From contig NZ_CP043617.1 of assembly GCF_009258225.1 (NCBI RefSeq), forward strand, positions 2,314,487 through 2,378,486: a DNA stretch of 64,000 nt, given 5' to 3'. A model generated the notes under the pieces. It was given only the letters and a program-made list of their open reading frames with translations. It made no database searches and was not told the DNA's origin. This document shows, one piece after another, positions 1-6,981 of this stretch (positions are counted from its first letter, which is position 1; every line of letters begins with the position of its first letter). This DNA comes from Sulfurimonas lithotrophica (lineage in GTDB: Bacteria > Campylobacterota > Campylobacteria > Campylobacterales > Sulfurimonadaceae). Position numbers and translations under genes: made by a program.

Positions 1-253
1 AAGAGTATTCGTGCCCGTCAAAACGGCTTGTTTTTCCATCTGCATCTATCTCGTTTATAATATGTTTTTCATCTTTTAGACTCGGTGTAAATTTATCTCG
101 TCTGGATACGGCTAGTTCATCTTTTGAAAAATCTTTCTCCGTGTAGTATTTTCCTTTTTCCAAAACTACTACTTTAAATCCTGCATTTGAGAGCTCATAT
201 GCTATAGGCGAACCACCTGCACCGCTACCGATTATACACACGTCATAAATCAT
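1..253 (-). CDS. GMC-family FAD-dependent oxidoreductase, N-terminal part
   Basis: The reverse strand reads from an ATG at 253 to the window edge, giving only about 84 codons; the rest lies outside. Residues 2-18 form a Rossmann nucleotide-binding unit with GSGAGG, followed by VVVLEKG, whose acidic residue would bind the FAD ribose. This is the N-terminal FAD fold of glucose-methanol-choline family dehydrogenases. Its ATG overlaps the stop of the upstream gene (ATGA), and that gene encodes a gluconate 2-dehydrogenase subunit 3-like protein. The two are therefore probably the catalytic and small subunits of one membrane-linked sugar, sugar-acid or alcohol dehydrogenase. The family call is good, but the substrate cannot be inferred from this fragment. 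Confidence 0.8.
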   Translation of the reverse strand, partial: MIYDVCIIGSGAGGSPIAYELSNAGFKVVVLEKGKYYTEKDFSKDELAVSRRDKFTPSLKDEKHIINEIDADGKTSRFDGHEYS

Positions 254-732
254 AAAAGCATCTCTTTTGGACGGGGGAGTCCTGTTTTAAACTCTAGCCA
301 CTGCCAACCTTGTCCGTCTGCTACACCGTAAATCGGATCTGAAAAACTAGCTTCCATTATATAAGTCAGGTTATCATGTATAAAATCTTCGCCCCAAGCT
401 GTCTTGGATATAGAGTTTAAGACTTTTTGTCTTTTACTCGCCGATAGCTTTACATAAGTAGTATCATAAAGTAAAACTGCTTCTTCATTTAGCCATTTGA
501 TGCCGTTTTTTATAAACTCTTTATCTGTAGCACTGATTTTTGAGTGCTTTAAAACTATCTGCATATATTTTTTGACATCGATGCCCATTTTTTTACTGTG
601 GGGAAACAAATCGTTTTGCAAGATGCTAAGTGTTTCTTTTGGAGTAGTTGCGGAGAATAGCCCACAACCGTTTGTAATAAATATGACGGAGCTTAAAAAC
701 CCCGCACTTAAAAACTTTCTTCTACTTATCAT
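250..732 (-). CDS. Gluconate 2-dehydrogenase subunit 3-like protein (Tat/lipoprotein-type leader)
   Basis: This 160-residue protein begins MISRRKFLSAGF, a twin-arginine-like leader, with a Cys after a hydrophobic core (TNGCG, about residue 23) that may be a lipobox. The rest is a small helical domain ending close to the GMC start, as in the gluconate 2-dehydrogenase subunit 3 family. That subunit typically escorts or anchors the flavin subunit in the periplasm. It overlaps the GMC gene by 4 bases and starts 12 bases after the DoxX stop, so DoxX, this gene and GMC look co-transcribed. Assignment rests on the leader, size and neighbour rather than a catalytic motif. Confidence 0.7.
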   Translation of the reverse strand: MISRRKFLSAGFLSSVIFITNGCGLFSATTPKETLSILQNDLFPHSKKMGIDVKKYMQIVLKHSKISATDKEFIKNGIKWLNEEAVLLYDTTYVKLSASKRQKVLNSISKTAWGEDFIHDNLTYIMEASFSDPIYGVADGQGWQWLEFKTGLPRPKEMLL

Positions 733-744
733 AGTTTTATTATA

Positions 745-1188
745 CTAACTTTTCTCACCGAATATTATACGATCAAGTGAAAATTTACCGCCACCGTTGG
801 CAACAAATATAAGTAAAAACAAAAAGTAGTATAAAGGTATCTCAAAGCCGTTATCGCCTGCACTAAAACCGTTTCCAAGATGCACGGTAGTTATAGCTAC
901 TACCATTACAACCATAAGCGGTATGGATATTAAACGGGTGAATAATCCGAGTGTTAAAAGTATAACACCCAAAAGTTCCGTAGATGCAGCCATATATGCA
1001 TTTAACGTAGGAAAAGGGATACCTAAACTCTCACCGAACCAAACGGCTACGGAGTCTATATCCGACCATTTATTCATAGCCGGGGTATAAAAACCGTATG
1101 CCAAAGTCAACCTTGCTAAAAGAAGAGCTGCATCTTTAGCATAGTTACCGTACGAACTGAATTTTAAATATAATTCTTTACATCTCAT
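745..1188 (-). CDS. DoxX family membrane protein
   Basis: A 147-residue protein with four predicted membrane helices. The pattern LLLARLTLAYGFYTPAMNKW near residues 23-42, and a middle section rich in small residues with LGVILLTLGLFTRL, match the DoxX/DUF417-like family. The ATG follows a GAGGAG ribosome site. It lies 34 bases downstream of the KCG-repeat peptide gene and just upstream of the GMC dehydrogenase pair. DoxX-type proteins are regular partners of HvfA/bufferin-type copper-binding peptides (HvfD in Haemophilus), so the peptide may be its functional partner. The family call is firm; the biochemical role of DoxX proteins is poorly defined. Confidence 0.85.
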   Translation of the reverse strand: MRCKELYLKFSSYGNYAKDAALLLARLTLAYGFYTPAMNKWSDIDSVAVWFGESLGIPFPTLNAYMAASTELLGVILLTLGLFTRLISIPLMVVMVVAITTVHLGNGFSAGDNGFEIPLYYFLFLLIFVANGGGKFSLDRIIFGEKS

Positions 1189-1222
1189 AATATACTCCTC
1201 AAAATAGAGTATTAAACTTTAT

Positions 1223-1492
1223 TTACATACACTTACCTGCACCGCATTTCATAGTTTTTTTAGCTTCTTTTTTGGAGCCGCACTTGGCATCACCGCATTT
1301 TTTATCTTTTTTAGCTTCTTTTTTGGAACCGCACTTGGCATCTCCGCATTTTTTATCTTTCTTTTGTTGTGTTTTCATTGAAGATCCACACTTACCTGCA
1401 CCACACTTCATATCTGCACTAAGCGTTGTAGCACCCATACCCAAAAATAACGTTGCACCAAGTAAAAGTGCCGACAGTTTTACTAAACTCAT
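1223..1492 (-). CDS. Secreted Cys-rich KCG-repeat peptide, HvfA/bufferin-like
   Basis: An 89-residue precursor with a clear Sec signal (residues 1-26, ending LSA) and a mature part made almost only of Lys, Cys, Gly, Ala and Asp. Eight cysteines occur as four CxxxxC pairs at residues 30/35, 49/54, 66/71 and 83/88, in KCGAGKCG or KCGDAKCG units. This resembles HvfA-type RiPP metallophores and copper-storing bufferins, in which Cys of KCG motifs are modified by a DUF692 enzyme with a DUF2063 partner. Neither partner is in the window. Start is fixed by an AAGGAG site. A metal-binding role (copper most likely) is inferred from composition, the DoxX neighbour and the divergent two-component system. 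Confidence 0.7.
   Translation of the reverse strand: MSLVKLSALLLGATLFLGMGATTLSADMKCGAGKCGSSMKTQQKKDKKCGDAKCGSKKEAKKDKKCGDAKCGSKKEAKKTMKCGAGKCM
1258..1359 (-). repeat. Two tandem 51-bp units in the KCG peptide gene
   Basis: Two adjacent 51-base units (TAGCTTC recurs at 1261 and 1312) differ at only a couple of bases. Each encodes the same 17 residues, KKDKKCGDAKCGSKKEA, so unit duplication preserves the frame and adds one Cys pair. This points to growth of the peptide by tandem duplication. Confidence 0.85.
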
Positions 1493-1506
1493 CTTATCTC
1501 CTTCGT

Positions 1507-1551
1507 GTTAATTTCACAATATTATACAGTTAATGTGTAATGTTTGTGCAA
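1507..1551 (-). promoter_or_regulatory. Promoter of the KCG-peptide operon with a possible response-regulator site
   Basis: On the minus strand TATAAT lies at 1526-1521 and TTGCAC at 1551-1546 (19-base spacer), about 30 bases before the peptide start. On the plus strand GTTAAT occurs at 1507-1512 and again at 1529-1534, 22 bases apart, i.e. two helical turns, as expected for tandem OmpR-type binding. The region is shared with the divergent two-component operon (TATAAA at 1570-1575). Binding by that regulator is inference. Confidence 0.4.
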
Positions 1552-1596
1552 AAAAACTATATTTAAAGTTATAAAAAATAATGCTAAAATAAATGC

Positions 1597-2250
1597 ATGA
1601 AAATATTACTTATGGAAGATGATGCCGTTTTATCCGATATACTTCTTGACTACCTAAGAGAGTCTTGGGATGTTGATTATGCTTATAGTTCGGATGATGT
1701 ATATAAATTTTTAGATAAAACAAAATATGATTTGTTTATATTTGATATAAACGTCACGGGACAAAGCGGTCTTGAGCTGTTGCGTGAACTTAGAGAATAC
1801 AACAACACTACTCCGACTATTATAATAACGGCATATACCGACACAAAGCACCTACAAAAAGCTTTTGATTTAGGTGCACACGATTATATTAAAAAACCTT
1901 TTGAACTTGAAGAGTTAAATGCAAGAATAAAAAACACCCAAAAAATATTTCATTTGCAGGATAATCAAAATATTTTCATATCCGATTCCATATCTTTTAA
2001 TCCATCTACAAGAGAGTTGATAAAAAATTCCAAAACTATCAGTATCAGTTCAAAAGATGCAAAAATACTGCACTATCTTATAAAAAACCCTTCACGTGTA
2101 ATAAGTAATGAAGAACTTATTCAAAATATATGGGATTACGACAATATTCCAAGCGATGCGACTATACGCTCACATATACGAACATTAAGAGATGATTTAG
2201 GAAAAGATAAAATCCAAACCGTAAGAGGCGAGGGTTATAAATATGAATGA
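1597..2250 (+). CDS. OmpR/PhoB-family response regulator
   Basis: A 217-residue two-domain regulator. The receiver domain has the acidic pair EDD at residues 7-9, the phospho-acceptor Asp in LFIFDINVTG near residue 51, a Thr in IIITAYT, and Lys in YIKKPFE. The C-terminal winged helix ends RGEGYKYE, typical of OmpR-type DNA-binding domains. It overlaps the following histidine kinase gene by 8 bases, so the two are co-translated. The pair diverges from the KCG peptide/DoxX/GMC operon, a layout that suggests control of that operon. No clear Shine-Dalgarno site precedes the ATG, and the predicted leader is only about 15 bases. Confidence 0.92.
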   Translation: MKILLMEDDAVLSDILLDYLRESWDVDYAYSSDDVYKFLDKTKYDLFIFDINVTGQSGLELLRELREYNNTTPTIIITAYTDTKHLQKAFDLGAHDYIKKPFELEELNARIKNTQKIFHLQDNQNIFISDSISFNPSTRELIKNSKTISISSKDAKILHYLIKNPSRVISNEELIQNIWDYDNIPSDATIRSHIRTLRDDLGKDKIQTVRGEGYKYE

Positions 2251-3391
2251 TGCATCGCAAAAGTCGTTTTGGCTTTTTTTATCTTTATATCTCAGTTCGT
2301 CTTTTATACTTTTAATCACCTCGTCATATTGGTTTTACAATGCTCAAGTCTCTATGCAAAAAGCAAATGATTACTACAAACTAAAAAATATAAGCGACGA
2401 AGTAAGTTCAGAAGTCATAATGGCTCATATGATGAACAAACCGCTCTCTTTAAAAAAATATCCAAATACCTCTATTGGTCTTTTTAACAAGAAAAAAGAG
2501 TTGCTATACGGTTCCGTTATTCAAGATATAGACTTCACAAAAGACAAATATATGATAGGCGATGTTTTTTCGGTAATATCTCACGGAGCTGCAAATCATC
2601 TAAATATAGCATATGTAGTAGTTCAAAATACCGAATCTGTAGTTTCTCTCAAAAAAATCAGAGAAAAAATATTTTTTATAACAACTGCTATAGCTATGCT
2701 GATTATTATAATAGCGGTAGTTTTGGGAAAAATATTTTTAAAACCTATAAAAGACAAAATTCAAGAAATTGAAGATTTTGTAAAAGATACTACACATGAG
2801 TTAAATACACCAATCACCGCACTTATGATGAGTACATCCAGATTAAAAGACGTAAAAGAATGTAATAAAAAGAGTATACAAAATATCTCAATCAGCACAA
2901 AACAGCTTTATGATATATACTCATCACTAAGTTACATAAACTTTGAAACAAAAGAAAAAGACAAACTTGTTATGTTTGATAATATAGTAAAAGAGAGTGC
3001 AGAGTATTTTAACGAACTGATTGAGAAAAAAAACATAGTCTTAACACTCGATACTAAACCCTGTTCTATAACTATAGCCCCTACAAAAGCAAAAATGCTT
3101 ATAAACAATCTACTTAGCAACTCCATAAAATATTCCCATCCAAATTCAAACATAAAGATCTATTTAGATGAGACAAAACTTATTGTTGAGGATGAAGGTA
3201 TCGGTATTGAAGATAAAAAGCTAAAAACAATTTTTAAAAGGTTTACACGTGCTAATTCTTATGCAGGCGGTTTTGGTGTCGGAATGAGCATTATAGAGAG
3301 CATAATAAAAGAATATAGTTTTAAAATAGAGATAAACTCAACCGTTAACGTAGGTACTAAAATAACTATTTATTTTACAAAATCCAAGTAG
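2243..3391 (+). CDS. Sensor histidine kinase
   Basis: A 382-residue membrane kinase. One transmembrane helix lies near residues 12-30 and a second near 145-168, enclosing a periplasmic sensor segment of roughly 115 residues without recognisable ligand motifs. The phospho-acceptor box contains THELNTP near residue 187. The ATPase part has the N box NNLLSNSIKYSHP near residue 290, then EDEGIGIED and GGFGVGMSI (G1 and G2). It is the cognate kinase of the overlapping regulator. The signal is unknown; the divergent Cys-rich peptide operon makes metal or thiol stress a reasonable guess. Its 3' end overlaps the convergent helicase gene by 17 bases. Confidence 0.92.
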   Translation: MNDASQKSFWLFLSLYLSSSFILLITSSYWFYNAQVSMQKANDYYKLKNISDEVSSEVIMAHMMNKPLSLKKYPNTSIGLFNKKKELLYGSVIQDIDFTKDKYMIGDVFSVISHGAANHLNIAYVVVQNTESVVSLKKIREKIFFITTAIAMLIIIIAVVLGKIFLKPIKDKIQEIEDFVKDTTHELNTPITALMMSTSRLKDVKECNKKSIQNISISTKQLYDIYSSLSYINFETKEKDKLVMFDNIVKESAEYFNELIEKKNIVLTLDTKPCSITIAPTKAKMLINNLLSNSIKYSHPNSNIKIYLDETKLIVEDEGIGIEDKKLKTIFKRFTRANSYAGGFGVGMSIIESIIKEYSFKIEINSTVNVGTKITIYFTKSK

Positions 3392-4736
3392 TAAATCGTT
3401 TTTTCTTAATTATAATGTTTTTTATGATATTTTCTTCAAAACCATTCTTTAATGCTACATATGTTTGTCTGTCGTAGATGTCGATTTTACCGATATTTTC
3501 ACCGCTCAAGCCTATATCTCCCGTTAGTGAACCTAAGATATCTCCTTTTCTTAGCTTGTCCTTTTTTCCGCCTTCAATCACAAGAGTTACAAACTCCGGT
3601 TGCATTTTAAAAGTTGATGTATCCGAAAAATTATCTATTTTTAAAAATTCTCTTTTTTCATCTTTGTATTCATCTGCTTTTTCTAACTCTTTATCTATGT
3701 AAAGAGTTATACTGATGCCCTTTGCACCTGCACGACCTGTCCGACCTATTCTATGTGTGTATGTCTCCTGAGTAAAAGGCAGGTTATAGTTTACAACCAT
3801 ATCCAAATCTTTTATATCAAGACCACGTGCAGCTACATCGGTAGCTACTAACACAGGGCAACTTTTGTTTGAAAACTGTACTAACACGTCGTTACGCTCA
3901 TACTGTTCCAAGTCTCCGTGTAAAGCAAGGGCATCTATGTTTGAGTCTTGAAGTTCACCCGCCAACTCATCACATTCTAGTTTTGTATTACAAAAAACAA
4001 TCACATCGTTTGGTTTATATCTGCTAAAAATTTCAACTAATGTTTTAACTTTTTCATTTGCTTTAACTTCGTAAAAATACTCGCTAATCTCATTTGGAAC
4101 TTCTTGCAAATGGGCTTCGACCTCTATAGGATTATCCAAAATACTTTTACACAGATCTTTTATCTCATCTGGATACGTTGCCGAGAAAAGAAGAGTCTGT
4201 CTTTTCTTTGGTGCAAAATCTATAACATTTTGAATCTCTTCTATAAAACCCATATCAAGCATCCTGTCAGCCTCATCGAGTACCAGCATATTTAAATCTT
4301 GAAGACTTAAAGAGTTTTTGTTCAGATGCTTTAAAACACGTCCGGGCGTACCTACTATTATATGTGCCTGATGCCTGAGTGAACCAAGTTGAGGACCAAA
4401 AGCCACACCGCCGCAAAGTGTTAATATCTTAATATTGTGTGCAAATTTTGCAATTTGGCGAAGCTCATTTGCAACTTGATCGGCAAGTTCGCGGGTAGGA
4501 CAAAGTACAAGGGATTGGACACGAAATTTTTTAATATCAAGGTTGCTTAAAAGTCCGATGCCAAAAGCTGCGGTTTTACCGCTTCCTGTTTTTGCTTTGG
4601 CTATTAAATCATTTTTTTTCAGTATAAAAGGAAGAGCCTTAGCTTGAATCGGTGTCATATGTTTGTAACCGATTTTTTCCAAGTTTTTAAGCATTGCGTC
4701 TGTTAAATTTAAAGAGGAGAAGTTTTGTGTATTCAT
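3375..4736 (-). CDS. dbpA: DEAD-box ATP-dependent RNA helicase, DbpA-like
   Basis: A 453-residue helicase with the full motif set in order: F and Q motif (HMTPIQAKALP), Walker A AKTGSGKT, PTRELADQV, DEAD in VLDEADRMLD, SAT, then ATDVAARGLDI and HRIGRTGRAG in the second RecA lobe. The C-terminal 75 residues (GGKKDKLRKGDILGSL onward) fit the DbpA RNA-recognition domain that binds 23S rRNA hairpin 92. The expected role is late 50S subunit assembly. It is likely in one transcription unit with the TrmH methyltransferase just upstream (14-base gap). dbpA is chosen for the C-terminal domain; a related generalist helicase is the alternative. Confidence 0.85.
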   Translation of the reverse strand: MNTQNFSSLNLTDAMLKNLEKIGYKHMTPIQAKALPFILKKNDLIAKAKTGSGKTAAFGIGLLSNLDIKKFRVQSLVLCPTRELADQVANELRQIAKFAHNIKILTLCGGVAFGPQLGSLRHQAHIIVGTPGRVLKHLNKNSLSLQDLNMLVLDEADRMLDMGFIEEIQNVIDFAPKKRQTLLFSATYPDEIKDLCKSILDNPIEVEAHLQEVPNEISEYFYEVKANEKVKTLVEIFSRYKPNDVIVFCNTKLECDELAGELQDSNIDALALHGDLEQYERNDVLVQFSNKSCPVLVATDVAARGLDIKDLDMVVNYNLPFTQETYTHRIGRTGRAGAKGISITLYIDKELEKADEYKDEKREFLKIDNFSDTSTFKMQPEFVTLVIEGGKKDKLRKGDILGSLTGDIGLSGENIGKIDIYDRQTYVALKNGFEENIIKNIIIKKKRFTTWIL

Positions 4737-4750
4737 AGTGAAAGTATATC

Positions 4751-5542
4751 TTAATTAACAAACTTATACATCATAATTGAAGCCGCTACGGAGACGTTAA
4801 AACTTTTAACATCTTGCATCATCTCAATATTTACAACCTCATCACAAACTTCTAGTACCTCTTTTGATATACCGTGTCCTTCACTTCCCATAATCAACAC
4901 CCATTTATCACTGACTTTTACATCTTTTAAAGGTATCGAATTTGACGTTAATTCAGCTGCATAAATTTTATAACCTTCAGCTTTTAGTTTATCTATGGTT
5001 GAAAGAATATCATCATAGATGCAATACTTTAATCTGCTCATATATCCCATAGATACACGCAAGGCACGTCTTCCGTACGGATGCGGTGATTCTTTTGGTA
5101 AAAGGTATGAGCCGACACCGAGACCTGCCATACTTCTAGCTATTGAGCCGACATTTTCACTCGATGTTATATTATCAAGCATTAGTATATTTTTACCGAG
5201 TTCATCCAAAGCATTTTCTTTTGGACGAATACCCTGCAGCATACAGTTATGATGAATCTTATGTCCGACCAATGTCTGCATCTGCTCTTTTGTTGCCTCG
5301 TAACAAAGCAAATCGTCTCTTTGCTCCAAAAGTGATTTAAACTCTTCAAAATACTCTTTTGTAGCCAATATACTTTTTAGCTCCAATTTGCTTTTTAGCT
5401 CCAATTTGCTTTGCAAAAGAATATTCACAACCTTAGGAGAATCCGCCACAAAAGAGTTTAACTCATCAAATGCATTATCACGCATCTGATGGTATATTTT
5501 TAAGTTTTTATCATTTATATTTTTTATTTTAATCAACTCCAT
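4751..5542 (-). CDS. TrmH/SpoU-family RNA 2'-O-methyltransferase
   Basis: A 263-residue SPOUT enzyme. The knot signatures are visible: NITSSENVGSIARS near residue 125, LIMGSEGHGIS near 216, and SFNVSVAASIMMYK at the C terminus, which form the SAM pocket. The N-terminal part serves as the RNA-binding region of TrmH/RlmB-like members. It probably 2'-O-methylates a tRNA or rRNA ribose; the target nucleotide cannot be told from sequence. It is paired with the DEAD-box helicase gene downstream, consistent with ribosome or RNA maturation. The N-terminal region contains a six-residue exact duplication (see the repeat at 5373-5408). Confidence 0.88.
   Translation of the reverse strand: MELIKIKNINDKNLKIYHQMRDNAFDELNSFVADSPKVVNILLQSKLELKSKLELKSILATKEYFEEFKSLLEQRDDLLCYEATKEQMQTLVGHKIHHNCMLQGIRPKENALDELGKNILMLDNITSSENVGSIARSMAGLGVGSYLLPKESPHPYGRRALRVSMGYMSRLKYCIYDDILSTIDKLKAEGYKIYAAELTSNSIPLKDVKVSDKWVLIMGSEGHGISKEVLEVCDEVVNIEMMQDVKSFNVSVAASIMMYKFVN
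5373..5408 (-). repeat. Exact 18-bp tandem duplication inside the methyltransferase gene
   Basis: CTTTTTAGCTCCAATTTG occurs twice in a row (5373-5390 and 5391-5408). It duplicates six residues in frame (KLELKS twice). Perfect identity implies a recent slippage event or an unstable copy number. Confidence 0.9.
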
Positions 5543-5648
5543 TCTTTATGGTATCATACGAAAAATAAAAATATAGATATTAGTTACAAAAATTAGCTAA
5601 AATACATAAATTATAATATTAAAAATATTTGGGAAATAGATTAGATAT

Positions 5649-6395
5649 ATGAAGATAGTTTTTGCTTTTTTTTTAGTATTCTCACTAAACCTGTTTAGTG
5701 AAGATTTTAACGACGGCGGATTTGAAGATGAGTTTGAAAATGAATTTTCGTCTAAAACTTCTGCCGTAGAGGTATATGACCCGCTTATAGGCTACAATCG
5801 TTTTATGACAAACGTTAATGATAAGTTGATGATAAGTATCGTCGAACCGGTAACGAACGGTTATAGATATATAATGCCTTTTTGTGCCAGAAAATCGATA
5901 TATAATTTTTTTGAAAATCTAAATTATCCCGTAAGCGTTACAAGCAATCTCTTGCAATTAAAGTTTAAATACTCTTTTACCGAAACCGTACGTTTTTTAA
6001 CAAACTCTACTCTTGGTATTTTAGGTTTGTTTGACGTGGCAGATAGCTGGTTTGGAATAAAACCGCACAAGGAAGATTTAGGTCAAACACTCGGATACTA
6101 CGGCGTAGGTTCAGGTTTTCCTATAGTTATGCCTTTTTTCGGTCAATATAATATAAGAGATCTTTTTGGAAACATAACAGATAACTATTTAAATCCCAGC
6201 TATCATGCAAGTATGAAAATTAATGATGATATGGTATCATACGCCACTTATACTCTAGTAAGGGGATATAAAGATATAAACGAATACTCTCTAGGTGATA
6301 CCAGCTATAGCGATTTAACCAAAGGCGCTATAGATTTATATCCGTTTATCAGAGATGCTTACGAGCAAAACAGGAACAAACTAATAGGGGAATAA
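5649..6395 (+). CDS. mlaA: MlaA/VacJ-family outer-membrane lipid asymmetry protein
   Basis: A 248-residue protein with a Sec-type leader (residues 1-17) but no lipobox Cys, unlike E. coli MlaA. It carries the family signature YDPLIGYNRFMTNVND near residue 43, then LGQTLGYYGVGSGFPIVMPFFG near residues 142-163. MlaA forms a channel in the outer membrane that extracts mislocalised phospholipids from the outer leaflet. The mature N terminus has an acidic-aromatic stretch, FEDEFENEF (residues 25-33), that recurs in the RND protein two genes downstream. It heads a tight operon with MlaC-like and RND genes (1-base gap, then 4-base overlap), an arrangement shared with Campylobacter. Confidence 0.92.
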   Translation: MKIVFAFFLVFSLNLFSEDFNDGGFEDEFENEFSSKTSAVEVYDPLIGYNRFMTNVNDKLMISIVEPVTNGYRYIMPFCARKSIYNFFENLNYPVSVTSNLLQLKFKYSFTETVRFLTNSTLGILGLFDVADSWFGIKPHKEDLGQTLGYYGVGSGFPIVMPFFGQYNIRDLFGNITDNYLNPSYHASMKINDDMVSYATYTLVRGYKDINEYSLGDTSYSDLTKGAIDLYPFIRDAYEQNRNKLIGE

Positions 6396-6396
6396 A

Positions 6397-6981
6397 ATGA
6401 AAATATTTGTCAGCTTTTTGCTTGGTATTTTTTTACCGATTTATCTTAATGCCCAAAATGCAGATGAAAAACTTCTTTTTGACAAAATGGCCGTAATATC
6501 AAATAATTTTTACGAAATTTTAAACGATGATAAAAACGATGCTAAAACCAGAAGAGAAAAAATCATCCAAGAAGTAATACCTCTTTTTGACTTTAAACTT
6601 ATGGCTAGATTATCTTTAGACAAAAATATCAGAAGTTCCATATCAAAAAAACAATATCACGAATTTACAAATATTTTTGAAGACTATATTAAAGATTTTT
6701 ACCTAGATAGAATTGATTTGTTAAAAGGAACTTCTTCAAATGTAAGAGAATCAAAACAAAACAAAGGTAACCGCGTTTTTGTAAAGGCTACTATCGACGG
6801 TGATTCGGGAAGCACACTTGTTATTTATAAGTTTTACAAAAACAAAGAACAAAAATGGCTTATATATGATTTGGAGATTGCAAACGTCAGTATTTTACAA
6901 AGTTACCGTTCACAATTTAAAAGTTATTTAAGTGAGCACTCATTTGAAGAGTTGCTTACAAAACTAAAACAACAGACATGA
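6397..6981 (+). CDS. mlaC: MlaC/Ttg2D-like periplasmic phospholipid-binding protein
   Basis: A 194-residue secreted protein with a signal peptide (residues 1-19, ending LNA). The body matches the MlaC/Ttg2D family, including VIPLFDFKLMARLSL in the middle and KWLIYDLEIANVSILQSYRSQF near residues 153-174, the segment that lines the lipid pocket in this family. It would shuttle phospholipid across the periplasm between MlaA and an inner-membrane partner. That partner here appears to be the RND protein encoded by the overlapping next gene, since no MlaFEDB ABC genes are nearby. Confidence 0.92.
   Translation: MKIFVSFLLGIFLPIYLNAQNADEKLLFDKMAVISNNFYEILNDDKNDAKTRREKIIQEVIPLFDFKLMARLSLDKNIRSSISKKQYHEFTNIFEDYIKDFYLDRIDLLKGTSSNVRESKQNKGNRVFVKATIDGDSGSTLVIYKFYKNKEQKWLIYDLEIANVSILQSYRSQFKSYLSEHSFEELLTKLKQQT

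Noticed and set aside
1272..1511. Open frame on the plus strand opposite the KCG-peptide gene, rich in Pro, His, Ser and Phe
   Set aside because: It is the antisense of a repetitive gene and mirrors its 51-bp units; it has no ribosome site or family support.
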